This document shows positions 17,099-26,408 of a DNA stretch of 64,000 nt, piece by piece; the first letter of the stretch is position 1; each line of letters begins with the position of its first letter. A model generated the notes under the pieces. That model searched no databases and was not told the DNA's origin. It was given only the letters and a program-made list of their open reading frames with translations. The position numbers and the translations under genes were made by a program. Source of the stretch: Methanomicrobium sp. W14. Its GTDB lineage: Archaea; Halobacteriota; Methanomicrobia; Methanomicrobiales; Methanomicrobiaceae. Location: NCBI RefSeq assembly GCF_017875315.1, contig NZ_JAGGMM010000001.1, forward strand, positions 62,001 through 126,000. Reading direction: 5' to 3'.

Positions 17099-18495
17099 TT
17101 TTCGCTCTTTTCTTGGATTTTTTTTCCCTTTTCAGTTAGGCGGTACTTCTGAAGCCTGCTTCGGGGCTTTTCAGGGATTGTGTATTCGACATAGCCTTCG
17201 GCCATCAATTCACGGACGACTTTGTTGAGCTGACCGGAGATCTCCTTTTGCCCCAATTCACTGGATAACATTGACTTTGACATCGACTTCTGATAAAGCA
17301 TTCTGATTATACGGTTTTCCAACGACTCTGCCCCTGACTCTGGCTGTAACTCTGGCTGTAACTCTGGCTGTGACTCTGGCTGTGACATAACAGGGCGCCT
17401 GAATGTTACCGTCACCCAGGATTCGGAAACTTCGATCACCGGCTCATCTACTTTGTAATCCCTGCACATCATACGAATTCTGCGGATTCCGCTTCCGATC
17501 TGCTCCACAAGGTTCATCCTCTGAAAGATCCCGAAGAGAAGCGGATTTCTGGGTACACTTTTGAAGCCGAGATCTTCCTCTCTCATTCCGGCGGGGAGAC
17601 CTCCGGGTGCGACGATCTCGACCCTGTCATGGAAGATATAGATCTGGATATTTGCCGTAGACCTGTAATCCCTGTGGACTATGGCATTGACCAGAGCTTC
17701 TCTTAGTGCCTCGACCGGAAGTTCAGGTCTTTCTTCCCGGCCGGTTGCGGTCGGGATCAGTTCTGTATTGAGTTTCGACTGAAGATAGGCCATACAATCT
17801 TCGTAGATTGAATAGAGGTCGCCTTTGTACTCCTTGCGGTCGAGGATCTGTACCTTATCGGTTCCGCGAAAGAGTGCACATGTAACTGTTGCACTGATGC
17901 TGATGGCGGTTATGTCGTTGGTGAGGAGCCATGCACCGGCATGGGTCATCCGGCCGTCACGGACCAGGTGAAGGTTTTGGAGGGTGGAGAGCATATCGAC
18001 TCCTTTGGGGAGCCGTGCCCTCCGGGAGAAACGCTCCCAGATTTCCGCGTTGAGGTCTCTTTTCAGGTCGAACCTGTCGCAGGCTGTCTCGTCGAAATGG
18101 ATCAGTCCTTCCTTGTAGAAGAATTCGCGTATCTCGTCTCGTGACATCTGCTGGGAACTTGCTCCTTCGCGGATGAAGAACCGTCCCCCGAAAGAATACG
18201 GTTTTCCCTGCTGTTCGGGGACGGTCACACAGAGTACATCACCGACGCTTTCAACCTCAACGGCGATTGGCGGCTCGGCGGACCGGGCGGTGGTCCGGAC
18301 TTCGGACTTAAGACTGTTATGATCAAAGACTCCGCAGATTTTCCCGTCGTTTGCGACCCCGACGAGGATCACTCCTCCGGTCGCGTTTGCGAATGCACAG
18401 ATCTCGCGGCCCATGTTCGACGTCCCGGACTTCTTGAACTCCGTCGTGAAGCCTTCGCCGAGAGAAAGAAGGTCGGAAAGCTGCGATTCGTTCAT
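17095..18495 (-). CDS. AlbA_2 domain / divergent AAA-4 ATP-binding protein of the RM operon
   Basis: Residues 8-130 form an AlbA_2 (Schlafen AlbA_2) domain: EFKKSGTSN near 19, the ANATGGVILVGVANDG core near 36-51 and FFIREGASSQQM near 107. Residues about 255-370 are the HATPase_c_4/RecG-like C-terminal unit (EALVNAIVHRDY, then PGGLPAGM). A winged-helix segment ends the protein (about 400-466). Between them is a linker of four SQPE/LQPE units. Such proteins are often found inside type I RM operons and other defence loci. Their biochemical role there is not settled; regulation or an added defence activity are options. The ribosome-binding site GGAGAG precedes the ATG, and hsdR follows with a four-base overlap. 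Confidence 0.8.
   Translation of the reverse strand: MNESQLSDLLSLGEGFTTEFKKSGTSNMGREICAFANATGGVILVGVANDGKICGVFDHNSLKSEVRTTARSAEPPIAVEVESVGDVLCVTVPEQQGKPYSFGGRFFIREGASSQQMSRDEIREFFYKEGLIHFDETACDRFDLKRDLNAEIWERFSRRARLPKGVDMLSTLQNLHLVRDGRMTHAGAWLLTNDITAISISATVTCALFRGTDKVQILDRKEYKGDLYSIYEDCMAYLQSKLNTELIPTATGREERPELPVEALREALVNAIVHRDYRSTANIQIYIFHDRVEIVAPGGLPAGMREEDLGFKSVPRNPLLFGIFQRMNLVEQIGSGIRRIRMMCRDYKVDEPVIEVSESWVTVTFRRPVMSQPESQPELQPELQPESGAESLENRIIRMLYQKSMSKSMLSSELGQKEISGQLNKVVRELMAEGYVEYTIPEKPRSRLQKYRLTEKGKKIQEKSEK
17336..17383. repeat. Four tandem 12-bp repeats inside the AlbA_2 gene
   Basis: The unit (G/A)ACTCTGGCTGT occurs four times in a row (17336-17347, 17348-17359, 17360-17371, 17372-17383). 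It encodes the QPES/QPEL linker, so changes in copy number keep the frame and only alter linker length. Confidence 0.85.
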
Positions 18496-18556
18496 ACGGG
18501 GATCTCTCCGTTCATTAGTTTTTTGAAGAGGGTTTCTTCAGTACACCGGGGGTGAG

Positions 18557-20806
18557 TCATTTTTTGAATCGATCTTTAATGTATTCATGTGTCTGGCTTG
18601 CCTTCAATTCTGTGGTGGAAGGGCCGGTGCGAACGTAGAATCTCTCGTGCTCATTGTCTTTTACGAACACGGGTGACGAAGACTTGCGACAACGTATAAC
18701 CATTACACGTTCTCCTTCATGGTCTTCGAAGTGCATGTTCATGAGCGTTGGTGTCTGGGGACTGATTCGCGATTTCACAATATTTACAAGGTGAAGACTC
18801 ATTTTATCTTCGTTGGGAAAATTATCCGCTTCTAATCCGACCGGTGATCCGTCGTCGGATATGCCGATAACCAGTGTGCCGCCGTTCGTATTCAGAAAAC
18901 CTGCAAGTGTTTTTAATGCGGCCAACTCTATTCTCTGGTCGGGAGAGCCTGTATGAAGGTTGGTTCGGAGGGTTGATTTGAATTCAACGGCTTCAGACTC
19001 CCCATTGTCGATGAGAACAGAAAGATCAAATTTTTCCTGTTTGATCTCATCTCTGCCTGCGACAAGTCTTCTGTAACCTTCCTGGATGATCTTAGCCATC
19101 AGCTCCCTTCGTTGTTCAAGGAATGTGTTGTATTCCAGATGTTCCCATTTTTCAGGGAGTGCATGATAATGATACATCTCCGCCAGTTCTGATTCTGAAA
19201 ATCTGTCTTTTAGTTCAGGGAGATATTCCGCAGGGGGCTGATCCGATATTTTCGTATTGTCGGCCCACTCGACATAGGCATAATTTGCGATCTGGTTGAT
19301 TATTCGTGTATCCGTGATATTTTGTGCGTTCAGGTACCCTTTGGGATAGAGGTGGTGGCGTTCGACTGGTGAACGGTTGGCCTGTATTGCGGGATCAAGC
19401 ATATCGCCGACTTTCGAGTTTGAAAACAGTGCTCTTACATCAAGAAGGACAAGAGCGGCATTATATGCAAATAGTGAAGGACTTCGGGGTGACGATGTTG
19501 CAAGATCGTTGGGCAAAGTTACTGACCAGAAATCGTTAGTTAGGGATATTTCGCAGATCTGGCGAAGACGATTGACAAATTTGTCAGGAGTTACCATGTC
19601 ACGCAGACGGGCGAGATCGGATTCCATAGCCGATTCGGGCGAACCTGTGAAGCGGCCGGTTACTGCTGCCATGAAGAACCATTGAGCAATTATCCTGCGA
19701 AGGGTGAATTCATCGACTCCCACTTCGGTTCTGCCGATCAGGTAGAGCATGTACGCAAACAGCAGGTTGTTCTGCGAGCTGATCATCTTCCCGCTGCGGA
19801 AACCAGCAAGCCTGATACAGCTGAGGAAGTCCTGCCAGTATTGTATGTTCAGGACCCGTGACTGTGCATCCTTAAGTTTTTCAAACTGTTCGACACGGCG
19901 TTCGTCGCTGAACTGTTCCGTTTCAAGGTCCTTTCCCCTGAGGATCGAGTAAACGTACTGCAAACGTGCACGCTTGAATGCAACTCCTACACATACGCGG
20001 AGTAACTGGGAGGGTTCGGGCTCGATGAAGTAGTTATATGGCGATGGTGTTCCCTTCGAAGGCTGCCTGGCGTCCCGGCAGAATTTTTCGAGTTCCGCCC
20101 GCCCTTCATCCCAGAATACGGACATCAGCGTCAGGATGAAATCGGCCTGGTTCAATGATGCGCCCGCACTGTTTATCCTGACGAATACGTCGGAGACGTC
20201 TTCTTCGGAGATGTCCGGCGCCAGTTCAAGGGCTGTGAACGGGAAAGAGGTTAGTGCCTGGAGCTTTGTTACAGAATTCTGGATCTTTTCAACTTCTTCT
20301 TCGCTGACTTCTCTTGCACTTTTTAATCCCTTCAGGTATTCGTCGGCAACTTTGAAGATGTTCGTACCTGTTTCCCAGATCTTCGAGATATCAGAAATAT
20401 ACGCCTTGTCCCGTTCTATTGCGGCGTCATATACTTCAAAACGCTCTTCCAGCGGATTGAATGATATATGGATACACTCGGTTTTGTAATTTCCCCGGAC
20501 AACCGGCACTCCTTTTACGACGGCATAGAGGGATGTCAGCCTCTGCTGGCCGTCGACGATTACCAGCTGCGGGGTCTTCTGTTTGACATCCGTTCCAATG
20601 GTTCTGTCGCTGGCAAGACCGTTTCGCCAGAGGAGAAGGTATCCTATCGGATATCCGCGGTACATGGAGTCGAAAAGATCACGCACCTTCGCATTTTTCC
20701 ATATAAACGGCCTCTGGATATCTGGAAGGCCGATGACTCCCATTTCGATATTATTGACCAGCGAATTCAGGGTATAATCAACTTTTGTAAAGACTGTATC
20801 ACTCAT
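18557..20806 (-). CDS. DUF262 (GmrSD-like) - HNH - AlbA fusion protein
   Basis: The 749-residue protein joins three units. Residues 5-250 are a DUF262/ParB-like domain (PDIQRPFIWKNAKVRDLFDS; nucleotide-binding motif IVDGQQRLTSLYAV near 84). Near residue 490-510, VERHHLYPKGYLNAQNI is the HNH-type nuclease motif of GmrSD-like proteins. Residues 600-749 form an AlbA_2 domain (ESEAVEFKSTLRTN, then NTNGGTLVIGISDDGSPVG). DUF262-HNH proteins include type IV restriction enzymes (GmrSD) and BrxU, which cut modified DNA. An added AlbA domain at the C-terminus is a less usual layout. It sits 61 bases before the other AlbA_2 gene in the same operon. The nuclease role is inferred from the motifs. Confidence 0.82.
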   Translation of the reverse strand: MSDTVFTKVDYTLNSLVNNIEMGVIGLPDIQRPFIWKNAKVRDLFDSMYRGYPIGYLLLWRNGLASDRTIGTDVKQKTPQLVIVDGQQRLTSLYAVVKGVPVVRGNYKTECIHISFNPLEERFEVYDAAIERDKAYISDISKIWETGTNIFKVADEYLKGLKSAREVSEEEVEKIQNSVTKLQALTSFPFTALELAPDISEEDVSDVFVRINSAGASLNQADFILTLMSVFWDEGRAELEKFCRDARQPSKGTPSPYNYFIEPEPSQLLRVCVGVAFKRARLQYVYSILRGKDLETEQFSDERRVEQFEKLKDAQSRVLNIQYWQDFLSCIRLAGFRSGKMISSQNNLLFAYMLYLIGRTEVGVDEFTLRRIIAQWFFMAAVTGRFTGSPESAMESDLARLRDMVTPDKFVNRLRQICEISLTNDFWSVTLPNDLATSSPRSPSLFAYNAALVLLDVRALFSNSKVGDMLDPAIQANRSPVERHHLYPKGYLNAQNITDTRIINQIANYAYVEWADNTKISDQPPAEYLPELKDRFSESELAEMYHYHALPEKWEHLEYNTFLEQRRELMAKIIQEGYRRLVAGRDEIKQEKFDLSVLIDNGESEAVEFKSTLRTNLHTGSPDQRIELAALKTLAGFLNTNGGTLVIGISDDGSPVGLEADNFPNEDKMSLHLVNIVKSRISPQTPTLMNMHFEDHEGERVMVIRCRKSSSPVFVKDNEHERFYVRTGPSTTELKASQTHEYIKDRFKK

Positions 20807-20883
20807 ACGGAAGTACCCCCATTAATGATAAATCCTGATAACAATTATTTCTAAAATTGGATTTTTTGAATGATATATTAAAT

Positions 20884-22577
20884 TTATTTTGTTTTTTCCT
20901 TGGATTCCTCTTCGGGCAGGAAACATCCGCTTTGAACGACCAGATCAAGAAATTGAAGAACTTCTATTCCTTTCTCTAAAATTCCAATAAATACTATTCT
21001 TAAGGATTGATTGGGAATATCAAATTTTTCAGCGATTTTTTCATAATTACTACCTTTTCTATGAGCGCTCCCGGCCGATCGAAGTTCCTGGAGATCACGA
21101 AGGAACCTGATGTGGTCTTCGTAATCTTCAACTCCTTTTTCAACAAATGCTCTTTCAAGACGAGCAATACTGCCCTTTATACTTCCTCGCTCTTCCTCTG
21201 GAATGAACATATTTAATTTCTTTTCATATAGCGAATCAATCAAAACCTTTGCAAGAGATAAAACAAGTTCATCGAAATCTTTCAGTTCATCAGTTGATGG
21301 GATTCTTATTGATTTTAGATAATGCTCGTCTCCCTTTTCAAGTGGCAGTAAAATAGGCCATCCGAGGATATCGGTACTACTATCGAATAGTCTATGATAT
21401 CTTTGAAAAAAGATATGTTCTGGACGATCTGATTCAACTCCCTCGGCAAGGAATGCCCTTTGGAATATAGTTTCACTTAATTTTCCACATGGCTGAATAT
21501 TATAACTCTTCCAGTGAATTTGTTCTTCAGAAGGCAGATCCCGACCGAGATCCCCAAGAAATGCAACAACGCAATTATCGTGGTGGTTGTCTATTCTTAG
21601 ACTCCATAAATAACCACAACACAAATATCCATCTCCGATTTTATATTTACTCGATTTATCGTAGTATTTATCCAGAACTTCAAGTCTGAAAAAAACAGGT
21701 GTTATATAATTCGGGCACTTGATATCCTCTTTGTCTGGAAAATAAGCAAGTTTTTTTGGATCAGCTTTTTGGAGGATCGAATCTCCATCCTCACTGACTC
21801 CAATTATAAAATCTGAATATTCTTTCGGTTTCTCTTCAGCAAAACCCCAGAATCCACTTTTTTCCTTTGGAAATGGCTGAACTAAACGCTTCCCTTCCAG
21901 ATAACTTATGGAATTAATCCCATCAATACCATTGAAATCCTGATAGGATAATTCTAGATTTATTAGATTTTCACAAATATTTGTAATTGAACTCTCCTCT
22001 AAACCAAGATCCTCAAGTTTCTCTTTTGAATAAATGCGACCATGATATAGAGTAGATAAATTCATTTCTTTAATCGCTAAAAATTGTTTAATCTCTTTTA
22101 ATCTAATCTGGATTCTGTTTGAATCGACAATTGCGATGATTTCTTCATTCCCGGCTTTATCGAATTTAAGATATTGATTGTTTTTAGGATCATAGTATAA
22201 TTTATGGAATAAACGGAATTCTTCACAAATTTCTGCGTATTCGTCCCTTAAGCCACTAAATGAACTAACTAAAATCAGTGTTTCAATACCAGAATCATCC
22301 CCAAAACGCAAGTATCTAACACAAATATTTCCATCTGAATGGTATTTTCCAGCCTGTGGAAATCCTTCCTCGTATAAAAGCTCCCATGAAGTAGTACCTA
22401 GGCTTTGTTCGACTTGATCATTTGGAACTAATGCGCAATGTATACATTTTTTTCATCATCAGTTTCTTCATTGAGATAAACAGTGATCATCTCTGATGGA
22501 GACTTCTCCTTTTTGATCTCAGCAATGAATTTATCATGTGGAAGCCGTGTTTTTTCATTTTTTAAGCTAGTTGTCAT
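20884..22577 (-). pseudogene. RM-operon accessory gene of unknown family, frameshifted near its 5' end
   Basis: The ATG at 22577 overlaps the stop of hsdS (ATGA), so this is a real coupled gene. It reads MTTSLKNEKTRLPHDKF and continues to ETDDEK, then hits a stop. One base of shift at the seven-A run (plus strand T's, 22446-22452) restores a long frame (KCIHCALVPNDQVEQ) that runs through the ATG at 22311 to the stop at 20884, about 565 residues in all. I recognise no family. Near the C-terminus LRSAGSAHRKGS gives R-x5-H between predicted helices, the signature spacing of HEPN ribonucleases. The gene is AT-rich compared with hsdM and hsdR. If the frameshift is real, only the part after 22311 could be made. 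Confidence 0.6.
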
Positions 22578-23740
22578 ACGTTTATTTCTCCGTTCATCAG
22601 TTTCGGCAAGAGGAGATCGCGGGCCTGAACTAATTTTTCTGTTTCAATTGAAAGTAGATTAATCTGTTGAAGAATTGGTGAAATGTGATCAGTAAATGCC
22701 TGAATCAATTTTTCGTCAGGAACTATAAACGGGATCAATTTAAAGGTGTCCCGGATAATTGCATCAAACACAGCACCAACAGCACGGCTTCTAAACTGTT
22801 CCACCCCTTCAACAAGAGCAAAATAAAGGAAATACTGATTGAGTGGTGGTTTTGCAACTAAAGCATAACATGACTGATTCATTGCCATAGCAGTTTGAGC
22901 AAGATTAATCTTCCCAACAGTTCCACGAGCAGTTATAAACACGGTATCCCTTGGATAGAGTTTACTATTGCAATTACGAAGTCCTCCTTCTGTCAGTGTT
23001 TTCTCAGTTTTATTAACATAAGCGTAATCAACAGAATCCTTAGGAGTATAAAATGGAATGTCGCCATCCCAAAAATCCTGTACATTTGTCTTTGGCGTTC
23101 CACCACTGAGGACTTCCATAACTTCATATGCGGTCTTCCTCTCCCACCCCTCAGGAACCCCGTCAACAACCTTCACGTGCTCGTGACCGGGGAAACGGAG
23201 ACGGACGAACCATTCCTTATACAGCATCCGGGCCGCCGCCTCAAGCAGTTTGATCCGCCGCCGGTTGTTCTCGATCAGGTCGTCGTAGGCGGAGATTTGA
23301 TCTACGATTTTGCTACGATTGTTGGGATAAGGAATTTTAAATTCATTGAGTGCATCTTTTGTAAGATTAGGAAATGTAGAACCAGCAGCGAATTGTAATA
23401 AATTTTTGAGATAAATTTTAAGAGCGTAACTAATAAAAATTGTATCCTCTCTCGTATTCCCACGAATTGAGCAAACACCGCGGCCAAGTGCATATTTCTT
23501 ATCAGCCCAATTCATACGCCCTGTTGTTGATCCACGAACACAAAATATCAGATCATTTGATTCACATTCCTGCTTAGGATCTGTAGTATATAGTGTACAA
23601 TTAGGATGATCTGGTCCAAATTCAGTTGGTCCGTTTAGTAAAGGCACTCCTTGACCGTTATTATTATATGTCGATCCTTTTGGAGAAGTACCCATAATAA
23701 TCGTTGATACTTTCCCCAATTCTTGAAAATTACTCTTCAT
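22574..23740 (-). CDS. hsdS: Type I restriction-modification specificity subunit (HsdS)
   Basis: The 388-residue protein has two target-recognition halves (about residues 1-150 and 195-350), each followed by a helical spacer: DQISAYDDLIENNRRRIKLLEAAARMLYKEWF near 145-178, and QINLLSIETEKLVQARDLLLPKLMNGEI at the end. The second half shows the typical GTPKTNVQDFWDGDIPFYTPKD stretch. It sets the bipartite DNA sequence recognised by HsdM and HsdR. It starts within the stop codon of the 82-residue gene and ends within the start of the next gene. The recognition sequence cannot be predicted from this. Confidence 0.93.
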   Translation of the reverse strand: MKSNFQELGKVSTIIMGTSPKGSTYNNNGQGVPLLNGPTEFGPDHPNCTLYTTDPKQECESNDLIFCVRGSTTGRMNWADKKYALGRGVCSIRGNTREDTIFISYALKIYLKNLLQFAAGSTFPNLTKDALNEFKIPYPNNRSKIVDQISAYDDLIENNRRRIKLLEAAARMLYKEWFVRLRFPGHEHVKVVDGVPEGWERKTAYEVMEVLSGGTPKTNVQDFWDGDIPFYTPKDSVDYAYVNKTEKTLTEGGLRNCNSKLYPRDTVFITARGTVGKINLAQTAMAMNQSCYALVAKPPLNQYFLYFALVEGVEQFRSRAVGAVFDAIIRDTFKLIPFIVPDEKLIQAFTDHISPILQQINLLSIETEKLVQARDLLLPKLMNGEINV

Positions 23741-23985
23741 ACGTTTGCCCCCTCGCAGTTCCTCAAAATCCTCCAGGCAAACAGCAAGGCCCTGCCATAA
23801 ATCATCTCATCAATGATTTTGACAATCTGAATCAACCCAATTTCTCGCACCACTGGTGCGAATTCCTCCCGCGGCGAAAAAAAACATCCGGCCAACCTTA
23901 TATAGGAACCCGAAAGAATTCCCGGAAAATCTCCAACAGGTGGTTGGAGATTTTGAGATTCCATACAACCGGCCCACTCACTCAT
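23737..23985 (-). CDS. Small gene coupled between hsdM and hsdS, unknown function
   Basis: The 82-residue frame begins at an ATG overlapping the hsdM stop (ATGA, 23982-23985), and its own stop overlaps the hsdS start (23737-23740). Such double coupling strongly suggests it is translated. The text (a CFFSPREEFAPVVREIGL segment, then QIVKIIDEMIYGRALLFAWR) is helical in its second half. It shows no motif I know and no membrane segment. Small proteins in this slot could modulate assembly or restriction, or act as an anti-restriction partner; this is speculation. It could also be a remnant that keeps the reading frame alive. Confidence 0.6.
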   Translation of the reverse strand: MSEWAGCMESQNLQPPVGDFPGILSGSYIRLAGCFFSPREEFAPVVREIGLIQIVKIIDEMIYGRALLFAWRILRNCEGANV

Positions 23986-26096
23986 ACCCCCAACTCCCCG
24001 AAATTCTTCTTGATCCTCTCGGCAAGCACCACCGCTTCCGAATTAAGATCCTCAAGTTCGACGTGGATCTCCCTGAGAGCCTCCTCGAAGTCGAAGTCCT
24101 CGTCCACTTCTTCAGGTGCAACACCAACATAGCGTCCCGGCGTAAGCGACCAGTCGTTCTCCGCGATCTCCGAACGGTCCACAAGCTTCACAAGCCCTTC
24201 CACATCGCAGAGCTTCGCGTCCGGGAAACGCTCGGTCAGCCAGTGTGCCTGCCGCCAGAAATAACGGACCTGCTTCAGCTGCTCCACCGCCACATTCCGG
24301 GCGAAATCCGCATTCTTCCGTGTCCTTGTTATCTCCTTTCCCTTCCAGGCCGGACTCTTCTTTGTATTGCAGTCGCTTTCAAAAGAGTCGATGAGGCGGA
24401 CTGCAAGCTTATAGAGAAGATCGCTCTGTTTCACCAGGTCGCGGGCCGATTCCGCAAGCGGAAACAGCCGGTCGACCGCCCCCTTCAGCTCGCCGTTCGT
24501 GGTCCCCTGTGCCTCCCATGATTCTTTTTCTTTCGACAAATTATCAGCGAAAGAGTCCGCATCCGACCCGAAGACCTTCAGGGTTTCGTCGAACTCAGAC
24601 AGGGCTTCGACATGCGGACCATCCTTTGGCAGGGTACTCGCAAACGGATCGAGACACGAACGTAAAGTCGTCATCGACGAGATAAAAGACGGGATCGGCT
24701 CTATCATCCCGCCCTCATCATTGCAGCCCTTAAAACAGCATTCGCCCTCCTCCAGCATCCGGCGGCAGTAGCCCGCGACAAGATCAAGGTACTTCTCCGT
24801 ATCGCCCCGGTAGAGCCAGACAATCGCGAGAATATTCTTCTCCTGCTCCGGGCTGAAATCGTATATTTTTCTGGTAACCTTCCGGAAAACATTCCTCGCA
24901 TCGATCATCAGCACCTTATCCCGGTAATCCTCCGGTTTGTCGCGGTTTAAGAACCAGAGCTCGCACGGCACAGTCCGGGTATAGAAGAAATTCGAGCGGA
25001 TTGCAACCATCACGTCCACATCCCCCGTCTCAACCAGTCTCTGCCTCACCTTCGCCTCGTCGCGTCCCGCACTCGACGCCTGCGAAGACATCACGAAACC
25101 AGCCCGGCCGTGTTCGTTTAGGTAGCTGTAGAAGTAACTAATCCAGACGTAATTTCCGTTGGACACCTTCTCCTTCTTGTTCGTCCCCGGAAGGCCGAAC
25201 GGAAGCCTCGGGTCCTTTTTCACCTTGTCCGCATCAATTTCGTCCACGTTAAACGGCGGATTCGCCATGACAAAATCCGCCTTCCCCACAAGCTCATGAG
25301 GGTCCTCGTAATACGTAATCGCCCTCTGGATATTCCCCTCAAGACCGTGGACTGCAAGGTTCATCTTCGCAAGCCTGATAGTCGTCGCATTCTTCTCGAG
25401 ACCGTAGAAAGTCAGCCTGTCAACAGGGTTTTCGTGCAGCCGCTCGACAAAACGGGCGCTCTGGACAAACATTCCCCCGGAGCCGCAGGCAGGGTCAAGG
25501 ACGATTCCCTTCTCAGGCTCAAGGACATTTGCAATAAGGGATACGAGAGATACCGGAGTGAAGAACTCACCCGCATCGTGGGCCTTCTGGTCTGCAAACT
25601 GCGTAAGAAAATATTCATAAATCCTCCCGAAAACGTCACCTGAGACACGCTTCAGTTCATCCGGGTTCAGCGTCCTGAGGAGCTGGCCGAGTACACCGTT
25701 GTCAAGCTCCTGGTACTCGTTCTTCGGAAGAACTCCCCTGAGGCTTTCATAATCCTCTTCGATGGACTCCATCGCTTCGATTATTTTTTTCGCCCTGTCG
25801 TCACTGTCTGTAAGTGAAACAAGATAATCGAACTGTGCTTCAGGCCGGAGAAAGATTGCACTCCTCTGGGAGAAATCCTCCTTCACCAGTGCCCGTGTTT
25901 TCCCTCCGCGTCTGGGAAGACCGTTTTCTATCTCATCCTTCACCGAAAGATACCTGCTGTATGCGTGGCGTAAAAATATAAGGCCCATAACCGGCAGGAA
26001 ATATTCGTTGCTTGCGTAGTTTGAGTTCGCTCTTAAATTGTCGGCCGCATTCCACAGCCTTTTTTCAATAGCTTCTATATGTTCAAGCTGGGCCAT
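23982..26096 (-). CDS. hsdM: Type I restriction-modification DNA methyltransferase (HsdM)
   Basis: The 704-residue protein has an HsdM N-terminal helical domain (residues 5-150) and an N6-adenine methyltransferase core. SAM motif I is DPACGSGGMF at 201-210, catalytic motif IV NPPF at 279-282, and GEFFTPVSLV at 177-186 precedes motif I. It methylates adenine at the HsdS-defined site. It is some 150-200 residues longer than the common 500-residue form, with an extra acidic, helical C-terminal part (about 470-704). The ribosome-binding site GAGGAA precedes the ATG, and it is the first gene of the operon. Confidence 0.94.
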   Translation of the reverse strand: MAQLEHIEAIEKRLWNAADNLRANSNYASNEYFLPVMGLIFLRHAYSRYLSVKDEIENGLPRRGGKTRALVKEDFSQRSAIFLRPEAQFDYLVSLTDSDDRAKKIIEAMESIEEDYESLRGVLPKNEYQELDNGVLGQLLRTLNPDELKRVSGDVFGRIYEYFLTQFADQKAHDAGEFFTPVSLVSLIANVLEPEKGIVLDPACGSGGMFVQSARFVERLHENPVDRLTFYGLEKNATTIRLAKMNLAVHGLEGNIQRAITYYEDPHELVGKADFVMANPPFNVDEIDADKVKKDPRLPFGLPGTNKKEKVSNGNYVWISYFYSYLNEHGRAGFVMSSQASSAGRDEAKVRQRLVETGDVDVMVAIRSNFFYTRTVPCELWFLNRDKPEDYRDKVLMIDARNVFRKVTRKIYDFSPEQEKNILAIVWLYRGDTEKYLDLVAGYCRRMLEEGECCFKGCNDEGGMIEPIPSFISSMTTLRSCLDPFASTLPKDGPHVEALSEFDETLKVFGSDADSFADNLSKEKESWEAQGTTNGELKGAVDRLFPLAESARDLVKQSDLLYKLAVRLIDSFESDCNTKKSPAWKGKEITRTRKNADFARNVAVEQLKQVRYFWRQAHWLTERFPDAKLCDVEGLVKLVDRSEIAENDWSLTPGRYVGVAPEEVDEDFDFEEALREIHVELEDLNSEAVVLAERIKKNFGELGV

Positions 26097-26408
26097 TTTT
26101 ATTCCTCTGTTTCAAAAAAATATGAGCTTTGGTTTTGTAGTATCATATAAAATGATGATTTATTTATGTGATAGTCCTAACAATCTCGGTTATCGGGAAC
26201 TTAAAATAATTAATATGTTTATTTTTCCGAATGCCCCCGGTTGTAATCACTTTATAAAAAAAGTCTGCGTAAAACTATAAATTTTTTCATATGTTGATTA
26301 TCCAGGCCCCCTGACTTAATCCCTGTATAGTATATCTTCAGGGGAACTCAAAGCCTGAGGTGGGTCACGCACCATGTCATTTTTTCATGAAATGCCTGAC
26401 GAAGCCAC
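26097..26408. other. Upstream region of the RM operon
   Basis: No gene. AT-rich DNA with TATA-like stretches near 26140-26160 that could serve hsdM. A short inverted repeat, CTTCAGG/CCTGAGG, is near 26337-26360. I find no copy of the tRNA-Ala 3' end here that would mark the other end of the island. Confidence 0.4.

Noticed and set aside
26097-26408. A second copy of the tRNA-Ala end as the right attachment site of the RM island
   Set aside because: I found no CAGTCCAT-like match here; the only near match is at 13783-13793, left of hsdR.
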